A stretch of DNA of 64,000 nt, from NCBI GenBank assembly GCA_964606895.1, contig CAZSHX010000001.1:1-64000 (forward strand). Reading direction: 5' to 3'. The notes below the pieces were generated by a model. It ran no database searches and was not told where the DNA came from. It saw only the letters and a program-made list of their open reading frames with translations. The DNA comes from CAZSHX01 sp964606895. Lineage in GTDB: Bacteria; Bacteroidota; Ignavibacteria; Kapaibacteriales; UBA2268. The position numbers and the translations under genes are program-made. The number at the start of each line of letters is the position of its first letter. Position 1 is the stretch's first letter. Shown here in pieces: positions 1 to 7,346 of this stretch.

Positions 1-105
1 TATTGAAAATTACAAATATACAAATTTTACTCATATTATGACCGTGTGTAGTATACAAACTGGCAGATAGCAAAACAATGGAATAGCTATTACTGGCCTG
101 AAAAG

Positions 106-867
106 ATGGTAATCAGTCCGAGAGGCAACTATTATGCTTTCTATTACGGTAAGTGTGATAGTGGTAATTGCATGAAAATTGTTTCTCTTGATTCCGCTGA
201 TACACTGATAAAAAATCTTTATATGGGTGTAAATAAATCAACATTTTGGACTTTTTCAAATAATGGAAAATTTTTAGGGGTTAGATGTGGAATGGATTCA
301 ATTCTAATTTGGGATATGGATTTGTTTTCATTTTATAAATCTTTTTATGTGCATTATATTGTGAATATTTGTTTTGCAACAGATTCTTCATACCTTATTA
401 CAAAAGGACAGAAAGAATCTTCTACTACAATTTGGAACATTCAAAATAATAATGAGATTTATAATTATCAAGATACATTAATCTCACTTGCCCGGCTGAC
501 AATAGCAAATGCCGGAAATTATCTTTTTATAGTTGATAACAAAACCAAAAGGTTTTATCTTTACAACACTCATTTCACGCCAAATCCGGTTGTCGAACTA
601 AATGATAATGACAACCAAGCAATCATTTACCCTAATCCTTCCGACAAATCTACCAAAATAAGTTTCAGTAATTCAGAAATGAGTATGATTTCAACTCTGG
701 TTTATGATTCAAACGGAATTATTTTGAAGGATTTGGGTAGTCAAATCTTTGAGCGGGGTGAAAATGATATAAATTTAGATTGCAGTGGATTGTCATCAGG
801 TATCTACTTCTGTCGAATGACAGGAAAAAACATGAATAAAACTTTCAAAATAATAATCAGCAGATAA
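106..867 (+). CDS. C-terminal part of a WD40-like exported protein with T9SS sorting domain (5' end broken or outside window)
   Basis: The product is 253 aa from the first ATG. Residues 1-165 look like degenerate beta-propeller blades, with segments such as FSNNGKFLGVRC and IWDMD. The last ~75 residues form a type A T9SS sorting domain: IIYPNPSD, then LVYDSNG, then GIYFCRM and a basic end. No signal peptide is present and there is no Shine-Dalgarno site, so the ATG at 106 is probably internal. The frame is open only from 52, with a stop at 49-51. Another frame (from 2) reads a plausible propeller segment up to about 67, so a frameshift near 55-70 is likely. Related proteins lie at 41885-43189 and at the right edge. 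Role: inferred exported or surface protein of unknown function. Confidence 0.7.
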   Translation: MVISPRGNYYAFYYGKCDSGNCMKIVSLDSADTLIKNLYMGVNKSTFWTFSNNGKFLGVRCGMDSILIWDMDLFSFYKSFYVHYIVNICFATDSSYLITKGQKESSTTIWNIQNNNEIYNYQDTLISLARLTIANAGNYLFIVDNKTKRFYLYNTHFTPNPVVELNDNDNQAIIYPNPSDKSTKISFSNSEMSMISTLVYDSNGIILKDLGSQIFERGENDINLDCSGLSSGIYFCRMTGKNMNKTFKIIISR

Positions 868-876
868 AGAAATAGA

Positions 877-1121
877 TATTACCTCTTATATAGAGCAATA
901 AATAATATTTAATTTCGTTTATTAATTTTGAACTCGTTCATTGATAGTATATCAACCTCATCCCGACATTCGTGGAGAGGTCGGTAAAAATTGCATCTTT
1001 GCATCTTTTTGAACCGAAAGATGCAACGGTATAAAATACGTTATATGAAATAATATCAATAGGTTAGCTGAAAACATATTTCATCTTTTGCATAATTATT
1101 TTGAAGATGCAATGCAAATTG
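877..1121. repeat. Repeat family R1, copy A (double-hairpin element)
   Basis: The copy holds two inverted-repeat cores. TTGCATCTTT (991) pairs with AAAGATGCAA near 1017-1026, and a second TCATCTTTTGCAT...AAGATGCAATGCAA core lies at 1081-1120. The two are joined by a conserved spacer (ATGAAATAATATCAATAGGTTA). Copies B (1330) and C (1740) repeat the cores and spacer. Copy D at 20431-20585 repeats the 5' flank (GCAATAAATAAT, TTCGTTTAT, CAACCTCA) and the first core. No coding frame is conserved. Confidence 0.75.
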
Positions 1122-1329
1122 TAAGATGAAAAATCCAATTTCGCGTAGCGAAATAATATTTGTAACTGCGAAATAACCCTTTGCCTTTCTATCACGTTGT
1201 GATAGTATATAAACCAAAAAATTTCCGTCCATTTTATATTTAACCCTGATGGGGTTAAGAAGTCTTTGGGGATTCGATGTGTTACAAATATTCATTCCCT
1301 ATAGGAATCAGAAGAATGAAAAACAGCAC
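1122..1329. other. Intergenic stretch made of short palindromes
   Basis: I see no gene here. It contains CTATCAC-GTT-GTGATAG (1189-1205), AACCC-tgat-GGGGTT (about 1251-1265) and ATTCCC-tatag-GAAT (about 1294-1309). A 79-codon frame crosses it on the minus strand, but it has no family resemblance and runs into repeat copy A. It looks like an accumulation of small palindromic repeats. Confidence 0.5.
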
Positions 1330-1467
1330 AAAATTGCATCTTTTGCATCATTTTGCATTCAAAGATGCAAATGTTAAAATTTCGCTATTTGAAATATTAT
1401 CAATAGGTTAGGTGATAAATGATTTTCATCTTTTACATTTTAATTTTTGAGGATGTAATGCAAATTG
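1330..1467. repeat. Repeat family R1, copy B
   Basis: It has the same order as copy A: TTGCATCTTTTGCATC, then AAAGATGCAA, then TATCAATAGGTTAGG, then TTTTCATCTTTTACATT and GATGTAATGCAAATTGG. Mismatches are scattered, so this is an older diverged copy. It covers the two hairpin cores and the spacer but not the 5' flank seen in copies A and D. Confidence 0.75.
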
Positions 1468-1535
1468 GAACGAATATTTGGGATTACTAAATTTTCGGAT
1501 AAACAAATTGAAATACCGTACTGTTTGAAGAGAAA

Positions 1536-1642
1536 ACCTTAGTAGCTCCGAGTAAACCCATAGAACCAAACCTTATTACATTATTTCGCGGGTTTTAATA
1601 AGGTAAGAGGTGAGAGTCTGGATATTCCCAGGCTACTAAGGT
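1536..1642. other. 107-bp element with perfect 11-bp terminal inverted repeats; candidate structured RNA or miniature element
   Basis: ACCTTAGTAGC (1536-1546) is perfectly inverted as GCTACTAAGGT (1632-1642). Nested inside is ACCTTATTA (1570-1578) paired with TAATAAGGT (1596-1604). Transcribed RNA could therefore fold into a closed outer stem with at least one inner arm. The right side carries a GAGGTGAGAGTCTGGAT segment. I do not recognise the family; a decayed group II intron domain or a small non-autonomous element are both possible. Confidence 0.4.
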
Positions 1643-1676
1643 GAGGAATTGGGAAAAATAAGGCTTTAAGAATCTT

Positions 1677-1713
1677 AATCCTCTTAATCCCATAAATCCC
1701 TAAAATCCCAGTT
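1677..1713 (-). repeat. Repeat family R2 (GGGATT...TTAAGAGGATT)
   Basis: On the minus strand this reads AACTGGGATTTTAGGGATTT followed by ATGGGATTAAGAGGATT. It matches 43208-43244 at nearly every base. Shorter related strings with GGATTAAGAGGATT occur at 62768-62810 and near 63005. It is non-coding. Confidence 0.6.
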
Positions 1714-1739
1714 CAAGACTTTTGCCGAATATTCACCCA

Positions 1740-1875
1740 AAAATTGCATCTTTGCATCTTTTTGCATCCAAAGATGCAATGGAAAAATATCGTTATTTGA
1801 AATAATATCAATTGGTTATCCGATAAAGAATTGCATCTTTTACATTATTTTTTTGAAGATGCAATGCAATTTGGT
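1740..1875. repeat. Repeat family R1, copy C
   Basis: This is the third copy. TTGCATCTTTGCATC pairs with AAAGATGCAA, followed by GAAATAATATCAATTGGTTA and the second core TTGCATCTTTTACATT...AAGATGCAATGCAA. Starts of copies A core, B and C are about 340 and 410 bp apart. It abuts the sppA terminator. Confidence 0.75.
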
Positions 1876-1888
1876 AAAAACGACAAAA

Positions 1889-1927
1889 ACAAAAAAAATA
1901 GGTCATCCGTTATCGAATGACCTATGA
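1889..1927 (-). terminator. Rho-independent terminator of sppA
   Basis: On the minus strand, ATAGGTCAT and ATGACCTAT form a perfect 9-bp stem (1917-1925 with 1898-1906) around a 10-nt loop. A run of eight T follows immediately. It lies 24 bp past the sppA stop. Confidence 0.85.
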
Positions 1928-1950
1928 TTATTTTTGAATGTTTTAAATTT

Positions 1951-4407
1951 CTACTGTTTCGGTACCATGTCCTGATATTCAATTGGCATGATGAGCATAG
2001 GAATATCGTTGTTTTTAACTCTGAATTTCAAATACTCAAGAACAGGGTCAATTGGTCTCTGCAAAATGGAATTGGCAATAAGCGAACTGAAATTCATGCT
2101 GATTAGCGATGGCAGTAAACTGCTCAGGTCGAACATTTCAGGTTTGGGCATTTCGACAATATCAATCTGCTCGTCCTTTTTGATGCCGGCGGCTTCTTTG
2201 GCGAGTTCAATTGCTTTCTCGATTCCGCCGATTTCATCAACCAAGCCGAGTTGTTTCCCGTCAAGACCTGTCCAAACTCTGCCTTGTGCAATTTTGTCAA
2301 CGTTTTCGTCGGTCATTTTTCTGCCGAAAGCAACCCTTGAAACGAAATCAGCATACATATCGCGAATTTCCTTTTCGATTTGCTTTTTCTCGTCTTCGTT
2401 ATAGTTACGGACAGGCAATCCGATATCAATCAGCGGCAAAGCAAAACTTTGGTTCAAATCGGAATATTTTCCTGCTTTAACCATATCGGTTGTAACACCG
2501 AGTTTTTCCTTCAGTCCATTATCGTAAATTCTTCCGGAAATTACGCCGATTGAACCTGTGATTGTCATCGGAGCCGCAACAATTTTATCTCCGTACATTG
2601 AAAGCCAGTATCCGCCAGAACCGGCAACCATGCCCTGAGAAACGATAACAGGTTTTTTGCCTTTATTGTCTCTGATTAAATTTGCGATATAGTCCGAAGC
2701 CAATGGGTCGCCACCGGGAGAATCAACACGAAGGACAACGGCATCAATATCTTTGCTTTCCAATGCGGCTTTCATGTCATAAATAAGTTTACGAGCTTTT
2801 ATTCCCTGATCCATCGAACATTCGCCAATGGCATAAACGACGGCAATTCTTTTTCTTTCTTTGCCCCATTGGTTGTCAATCGGGTTCTTATGTTCGGTTA
2901 GCAGAGCAGGGTTCATCATCATGATGTCTTTGCCCTCAATTGCTCTGATAACGCTGTCGGAATTTACCCAGCGACCGGTAAGGTCAATCATCTTCTTTTC
3001 TTTTGCAGTTTTCGTTACATAGAGAAGTTGATTGTTCAGAAGTCCGTCAAATTCATCTGAAGTAATTTTTCTTGATTCACAAATTTCGTTCTTTGCAATT
3101 TTAAGCCAATCGTCAACTAATTTCTGACGTTGTTCTTTGTCTGCTTCGGACATCTTTTCGCGGGAAAAGTTTTCAACCGCGGATTTATATTTGAAATATC
3201 TGAGTTCCTCAAAACCGATACCTGATTTTTCGAACATCTGTTTGTAGAAACTTCTTCCGAGCATAAAGCCTTCCAAAGTGATACTGCCGAGTTCGTCCAT
3301 GATTATTTTGTCGGCAATGGAAGCGAAATGGTAATCATCAAGTCCAAGCCTGTCAACAAAGATATAGACTTTTTTTCCTGAAGCTTTGAATTCTTTTAGC
3401 TTTTCACGAATTTCCCAAAGCATTTCTCTACCGGCAGAGAAATTTGTCATATTGATTATCAAACCCGAAATTTGTTCTGATTTCTTGGCTGTGTTAATTA
3501 AGTCTAAAATTGACAGAAGTGTATTGCCATCATCGAAGAAAGCATTTCTTTGATATTTGACATTACCGTTAAGTTCAAGCTTCATGAATACTTTTTTAGG
3601 TGTCAGGCTTGATATGATGGTTCTGTCCAAAGCTCCGGCTCTGACGAAGAAAGTAGAGTAGCCATATTTGTTGTCATTATTGAAACTGGACTGAGCACCG
3701 ACTCCGCCTGTACCGAAGGAAATATCAATGCCGACATTAAAAGCTTTCGTGCTGAAATATCTTCCGCTCAATCTCAAGCCGTCAACAAATTCATAAGATA
3801 TTCCGGTACTCCAGTTTGCTTTCTCTAAGTTCTGGTCGTCGAACATAGCAAAATCACCGAAAAATGTTAGAGGATAATCGCCGATAGGCCTCAGTGCAAG
3901 TTCCCCGACATATTCCTTGTCGTGGTTATCCATTGCCTGTGTAAACTGAAGCCCGAGAGAAATTTGGGGTAGCGGACGCCAGAAAGAACCGGCATATACT
4001 ATGTTACTCCTTTTGAAGTTCCCTTTTCTGCCACCGACAAACCCATATCCGGCACCAAAACCGAATTTATTATCGCCGAAGCTCATTGAAGCACGATAGT
4101 CGTAGATGTGTGAATTCGAATCATTAGTCCGGATAACTCCGAAACCGCTGTTGGGAGAGCCGGCAAACAAACCCCACCGAGGGTAGAGATTACTGAAGTT
4201 TTTGTTTGATGCCGCAAAAAGAAGGTCAGATTCCTGCAAAGTGTTTAGCAATGCAGGATTATTGAATCCGTACAGCCCAAACTTAAATGCTCCGGGAGAA
4301 GCGTACAGGAAATCATTCAGTTCATAATAGGACAAGAAGCTTTTTTGAGAAAAAGCCGCAGAAACCATTATAAATAAAGTTAATAGAGTAAGTTTAAAAA
4401 ACTTCAT
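1951..4407 (-). CDS. sppA: Signal peptide peptidase SppA (67K type) with an extra N-terminal barrel-like region
   Basis: This is a membrane-associated serine protease of family S49 that degrades cleaved signal peptides. It is 818 aa; the E. coli enzyme is 618 aa. Residues 1-20 are a signal peptide. Residues ~25-265 are Gly- and aromatic-rich alternating strands, as in outer-membrane barrels. Residues ~270-800 hold the two tandem S49 domains. The general base Lys is K408 in the YKSAVE motif, and the nucleophile Ser is S597 in AGSGGYW, preceded by RVDSPGGDPLAS. Both catalytic residues are intact. The start is supported by GGAGAG nine bases upstream. A perfect hairpin (4417-4449) sits just before that ribosome site. 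The N-terminal region may anchor the protease at the outer membrane (inference). Confidence 0.92.
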   Translation of the reverse strand: MKFFKLTLLTLFIMVSAAFSQKSFLSYYELNDFLYASPGAFKFGLYGFNNPALLNTLQESDLLFAASNKNFSNLYPRWGLFAGSPNSGFGVIRTNDSNSHIYDYRASMSFGDNKFGFGAGYGFVGGRKGNFKRSNIVYAGSFWRPLPQISLGLQFTQAMDNHDKEYVGELALRPIGDYPLTFFGDFAMFDDQNLEKANWSTGISYEFVDGLRLSGRYFSTKAFNVGIDISFGTGGVGAQSSFNNDNKYGYSTFFVRAGALDRTIISSLTPKKVFMKLELNGNVKYQRNAFFDDGNTLLSILDLINTAKKSEQISGLIINMTNFSAGREMLWEIREKLKEFKASGKKVYIFVDRLGLDDYHFASIADKIIMDELGSITLEGFMLGRSFYKQMFEKSGIGFEELRYFKYKSAVENFSREKMSEADKEQRQKLVDDWLKIAKNEICESRKITSDEFDGLLNNQLLYVTKTAKEKKMIDLTGRWVNSDSVIRAIEGKDIMMMNPALLTEHKNPIDNQWGKERKRIAVVYAIGECSMDQGIKARKLIYDMKAALESKDIDAVVLRVDSPGGDPLASDYIANLIRDNKGKKPVIVSQGMVAGSGGYWLSMYGDKIVAAPMTITGSIGVISGRIYDNGLKEKLGVTTDMVKAGKYSDLNQSFALPLIDIGLPVRNYNEDEKKQIEKEIRDMYADFVSRVAFGRKMTDENVDKIAQGRVWTGLDGKQLGLVDEIGGIEKAIELAKEAAGIKKDEQIDIVEMPKPEMFDLSSLLPSLISMNFSSLIANSILQRPIDPVLEYLKFRVKNNDIPMLIMPIEYQDMVPKQ

Positions 4408-4416
4408 CAGACTCTC

Positions 4417-4449
4417 CGTAAAAGTAAATAATAACAGATTACTTTTACG
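4417..4449 (-). promoter_or_regulatory. Perfect 11-bp inverted repeat in the sppA leader
   Basis: CGTAAAAGTAA (4417-4427) and TTACTTTTACG (4439-4449) are separated by 11 bases. On the minus strand the hairpin ends right at the sppA Shine-Dalgarno GGAGAG. It lies between the cupin stop and sppA and has no T-run. An operator, a leader structure affecting sppA translation, or an mRNA-end hairpin for the upstream operon are all possible. Confidence 0.5.
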
Positions 4450-4474
4450 AAGAGAATGTGAAAATGTTGCAAAA

Positions 4475-4792
4475 TTATATTTGAACTACTTTGCTAACAA
4501 GGAGTTTCAACTCTCCTGCTCCGGTGTTTCTCCAACCGTGAACAGTTCCCGGAGGGCTGAAAATTAGGGTATCTTTGCAAACAGCAACCTTTTCATCGCC
4601 GGATTCGCAGATGCCTTCGCCTTCGACAACAAAGAAGAACACATTGATGGGTGCTGAATGAGGTTGAATAACCTCGCCGGGTTTTAGAGTAAGTCTGACC
4701 AATTGAATATTATCGCCGATGAACAGCTTTCTGCCGTCAACGCCATGAGGATTTTCGAAAGGCTGAACGTCTGATGTCTTGATGGTTTTCAT
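4475..4792 (-). CDS. Small cupin-domain protein
   Basis: This is a 105-aa single-domain cupin. The first motif region is LTLKPGEVIQPHSAP...FFVVEGEG; the second is DTLIFSPPGTVHGWRNTG. Only some of the classical metal-binding His positions are kept (PHSAP and VHGW), so metal binding is uncertain. AAGGA precedes the ATG by a normal distance. The stop of the upstream ferredoxin gene is 16 bp away, so the two are almost certainly co-transcribed. Such single cupins often bind a small ligand or metal next to redox proteins. The substrate is unknown. Confidence 0.8.
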   Translation of the reverse strand: MKTIKTSDVQPFENPHGVDGRKLFIGDNIQLVRLTLKPGEVIQPHSAPINVFFFVVEGEGICESGDEKVAVCKDTLIFSPPGTVHGWRNTGAGELKLLVSKVVQI

Positions 4793-4808
4793 ATTTATTC
4801 CTTAAAAA

Positions 4809-5666
4809 TTAATTGTGATATATTATTGATACGTTCTTAAGGTTTCCATCCAAACCTAACGTATGTTCTTCGATGATGATATCTTCTCTTCCCGAAAGCT
4901 TTGCCGCTTGAATCGCCATTTGTGCCAATCCTTTACAGCATGGCACTTCCATAATTACAACTATTACTCTTGGTGTTAGCGATTGAGAATATATTTCTGA
5001 AAGTTTACCTGTGTAGGGCTCAGTATGGTCAAGCTTCGGACAAGCAACAACAACCGACCTGTTTTTCAAATACTTTCTGTGAACATCGGCTGAAGCAATA
5101 GGTCCGCATGTTGACATAATGACAAGTTCGGAGTTTTTGAAATAGGGTGCCATTGGGCTTACCAGATGTAACTGGACAGGCCATTGTGTTAATTCTGATT
5201 TTGCAGGAGAAATATCGGTTACTTTTTCGGTAGTTTGACTTTTATCTCGCATATCAATAGTTTGTGAACCGGGGCAACCGCATGCGGAGCCGCCGGACAT
5301 TACTTCAATTTTATTAATTGGCATTTGCATATTTTTTTCCTTAAGAATGTTTATAGCTGTGTTGTATAATTCAGTTTCGTTATGCTCAAGAAGATGCTCA
5401 AGATGACCATCAAGCGAATCAGGAGATGTTTTTAAAATAGTTTCGATGACGGTTCTTTCGCTGTAGGCTTCTGCTTCACGTTCTTCAACAGTTATTGCAC
5501 CTTCAGGACAATGACCAAGGCAGGCACCGAGTCCGTCACAGAGTATCTCTCCCACGAGTCTTGCTTTCCCGTCAATAATCTGAAGTGCATTTTCTTTACA
5601 GCCGGGAATACACAGACCACACCCGTTACATTTTTCTTCATCAATTTTAATAATTTGTCGCTTCAT
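4809..5666 (-). CDS. 2[4Fe-4S] ferredoxin-type protein with a conserved Cys-containing C-terminal domain
   Basis: The product is 285 aa. N-terminal residues ~5-65 hold two cluster motifs: CNGCGLCIPGC, and CDGLGACLGHCPEGA, where the spacing of the second is slightly unusual. The middle contains CGCPGSQT. The C-terminal ~130 residues include STCGP, VVACPKLD and EVPCCKG, which could hold a further cluster or metal. It is cytoplasmic, with no signal peptide. Similar ferredoxin plus cupin pairs occur in anaerobes, and a redox or radical-stress role is plausible but unproven. It is the first gene of a pair with the cupin gene. Confidence 0.8.
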   Translation of the reverse strand: MKRQIIKIDEEKCNGCGLCIPGCKENALQIIDGKARLVGEILCDGLGACLGHCPEGAITVEEREAEAYSERTVIETILKTSPDSLDGHLEHLLEHNETELYNTAINILKEKNMQMPINKIEVMSGGSACGCPGSQTIDMRDKSQTTEKVTDISPAKSELTQWPVQLHLVSPMAPYFKNSELVIMSTCGPIASADVHRKYLKNRSVVVACPKLDHTEPYTGKLSEIYSQSLTPRVIVVIMEVPCCKGLAQMAIQAAKLSGREDIIIEEHTLGLDGNLKNVSIIYHN

Positions 5667-5845
5667 TTATAAATCCTACATGATTTTTTATTATTGAAAA
5701 ACAAAATAAGACTTTTTTATCTTATTTGAGAGTATAAACTAAATTCATTAAATTTTATTGTTAAAAAATTTCATTCTTTTTTGTTTAGCAGAGTTTACTT
5801 ATTTTGCAAGTTCATAATTGAGCAGATTAATTAAGAGATTATTAT

Positions 5846-6802
5846 ATGGTTACATTTGTTGAAGTTATTAAGTTCTTAGTTGATGCAATGATTATACTTT
5901 CACTATTGCAGGTATATTTAAGAATCAACAAAATATGGAAAAGAAAACATGAAAGAGAAGTTGCCGACTCGCAGTCAATCTTCGGTCTTGCTTTGCTTTT
6001 TGTTAACTGCCTTGTCTGGATGCTGAATTATTTAATAGTCGAAAAAGATAATAAAAGCCTGATTGACACATCTATTATTTTGTTTGAAACATCAGCGTTT
6101 CTTCTTGTAAGTACAGGAGTGTTTGTTAAAGGACAAAAACGTCTTGGTCTTATAATATTAATTAAACAGGCTCTAAGATTGGAACGTAAAGAGGCTAATT
6201 ACTTGATTAAGCGATTTTTTAAACCTCAGAATGCTGAAGTAATAATTAACATTCTTCATCAACTCGCAATGATTGACGAAGAGCTTGATGAAAAGGAAGT
6301 CGAACTAATTAGTTTATTTGCTAAAGAATGGAACATCCCATATTCTGTCGAAAAATTGAATAAGGAAAGACACACTGGAACCGAAAAGAATTATATCCGT
6401 CTGAGAACAAGTGTTCTGGACTATCTCGACCGTGAACCTCCTATTGAGCAGATAGCTCAGTTTAAGGATATGGTTAACGAATTAATTAAAGCAGACGACA
6501 AAGTTACTAAAGAAGAAGAACTGATTTCATCTGAATTGCTGGGATTGATTGATAACTATCTGAAGAGTGGTCAATCTGCAGATATCTATCAGGTTATTAT
6601 TGTTCCTCAAAGGACTGAGCAGGAAGAAACAATTAAGGACTTGATTCCCGATTCTCAAAGAATTCAAACTGCAGGCGGTATTGCTTATTCTATTGGAACT
6701 TACTATTCACAAAAATATGCTGATATGATTTGCAGGCAGTTCAGAAAGAACAATTTGTTCACCATAGTTTATAAAGTTGATGAAGTTGAATCTGCCGCTT
6801 AG
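5846..6802 (+). CDS. Membrane protein with TerB-like helices and a SPOR-like C-terminus
   Basis: The product is 318 aa. Three predicted membrane helices lie at ~5-25, 44-65 and 72-94. Residues ~130-240 are helical with two acidic TerB-like repeats (LAMIDEELDEKEVELISLFA and LIKADDKVTKEEELISSELL), the form expected for a metal-sensing TerB fold. Residues ~248-312 resemble a SPOR domain: QVIIVP, then GIAYSIGTYYSQKYADMICRQF, then YKVDEV. If the SPOR part is periplasmic it would bind denuded peptidoglycan, but the topology does not make that certain. The thioesterase gene starts 12 bp after the stop, so the two are likely co-transcribed. Function unknown. Confidence 0.7.
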   Translation: MVTFVEVIKFLVDAMIILSLLQVYLRINKIWKRKHEREVADSQSIFGLALLFVNCLVWMLNYLIVEKDNKSLIDTSIILFETSAFLLVSTGVFVKGQKRLGLIILIKQALRLERKEANYLIKRFFKPQNAEVIINILHQLAMIDEELDEKEVELISLFAKEWNIPYSVEKLNKERHTGTEKNYIRLRTSVLDYLDREPPIEQIAQFKDMVNELIKADDKVTKEEELISSELLGLIDNYLKSGQSADIYQVIIVPQRTEQEETIKDLIPDSQRIQTAGGIAYSIGTYYSQKYADMICRQFRKNNLFTIVYKVDEVESAA

Positions 6803-6814
6803 ATTGAATAAAAT

Positions 6815-7237
6815 ATGATACTAAAAAGCCAAACAATAAGACACATTACTACCGCTCGGGTAAGGTATGCTGATACTGACAAAATGGGCTATGTTTACAA
6901 TGGAATGTACCTGACTTTTTTCGAAGTTGGAAGAGCTGAATTGATGCGTCACTTTGGTTTGTCTTACACTGAATTCGAAAAGCTCGGCTTCTTTCTTCCA
7001 CTGGTAGAAGCACATGTAAATTATAAAAATCCTGCTTATTACGACGACTTGCTGGAAATTGAAGCCATTCTGGATTATCAAACCATTTCATCTACAATGA
7101 AATTTCAATACTCTATTGTTACCAATGGAAAACTTGTTGCAGAAGGACATACTATACACAGTTTCATCAAAGCTGATACTCGAAAACCAGTCAGACCACC
7201 GGTTTTTTTTGTTGATATGTTGAACAATATTAAATAA
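6815..7237 (+). CDS. Acyl-CoA thioesterase, YbgC/4HBT hotdog family
   Basis: This 140-aa hotdog-fold protein has the family signature VRYADTDKMGYVYNGMYL followed by FFEVGRAELMRHFG. The Asp in that motif (about D22) is the likely catalytic residue by analogy with 4-hydroxybenzoyl-CoA thioesterase. The length is typical for YbgC-type enzymes. It probably hydrolyses short or aromatic acyl-CoA thioesters in the cytoplasm. It lies 12 bp downstream of the TerB-like membrane protein gene. Confidence 0.88.
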   Translation: MILKSQTIRHITTARVRYADTDKMGYVYNGMYLTFFEVGRAELMRHFGLSYTEFEKLGFFLPLVEAHVNYKNPAYYDDLLEIEAILDYQTISSTMKFQYSIVTNGKLVAEGHTIHSFIKADTRKPVRPPVFFVDMLNNIK

Positions 7238-7346
7238 TATTTTAATCATCTGTAACATTTTTCCAATTTATGAGTTTCTAATACTGACAAAGAAATTATT
7301 TTGGCAAATAATAGCTATTTTTATCATAAATTTAAAGGATTTGACA

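Noticed and set aside
1056..1295. 79-codon minus-strand frame in the repeat-rich gap
   Set aside because: It runs through repeat copy A and small palindromes, has no recognisable family and no ribosome site; treated as non-coding.
877..1875. CRISPR array
   Set aside because: The repeats are long, diverged and palindromic, spaced 340-410 bp apart, with no uniform spacers and no cas genes.
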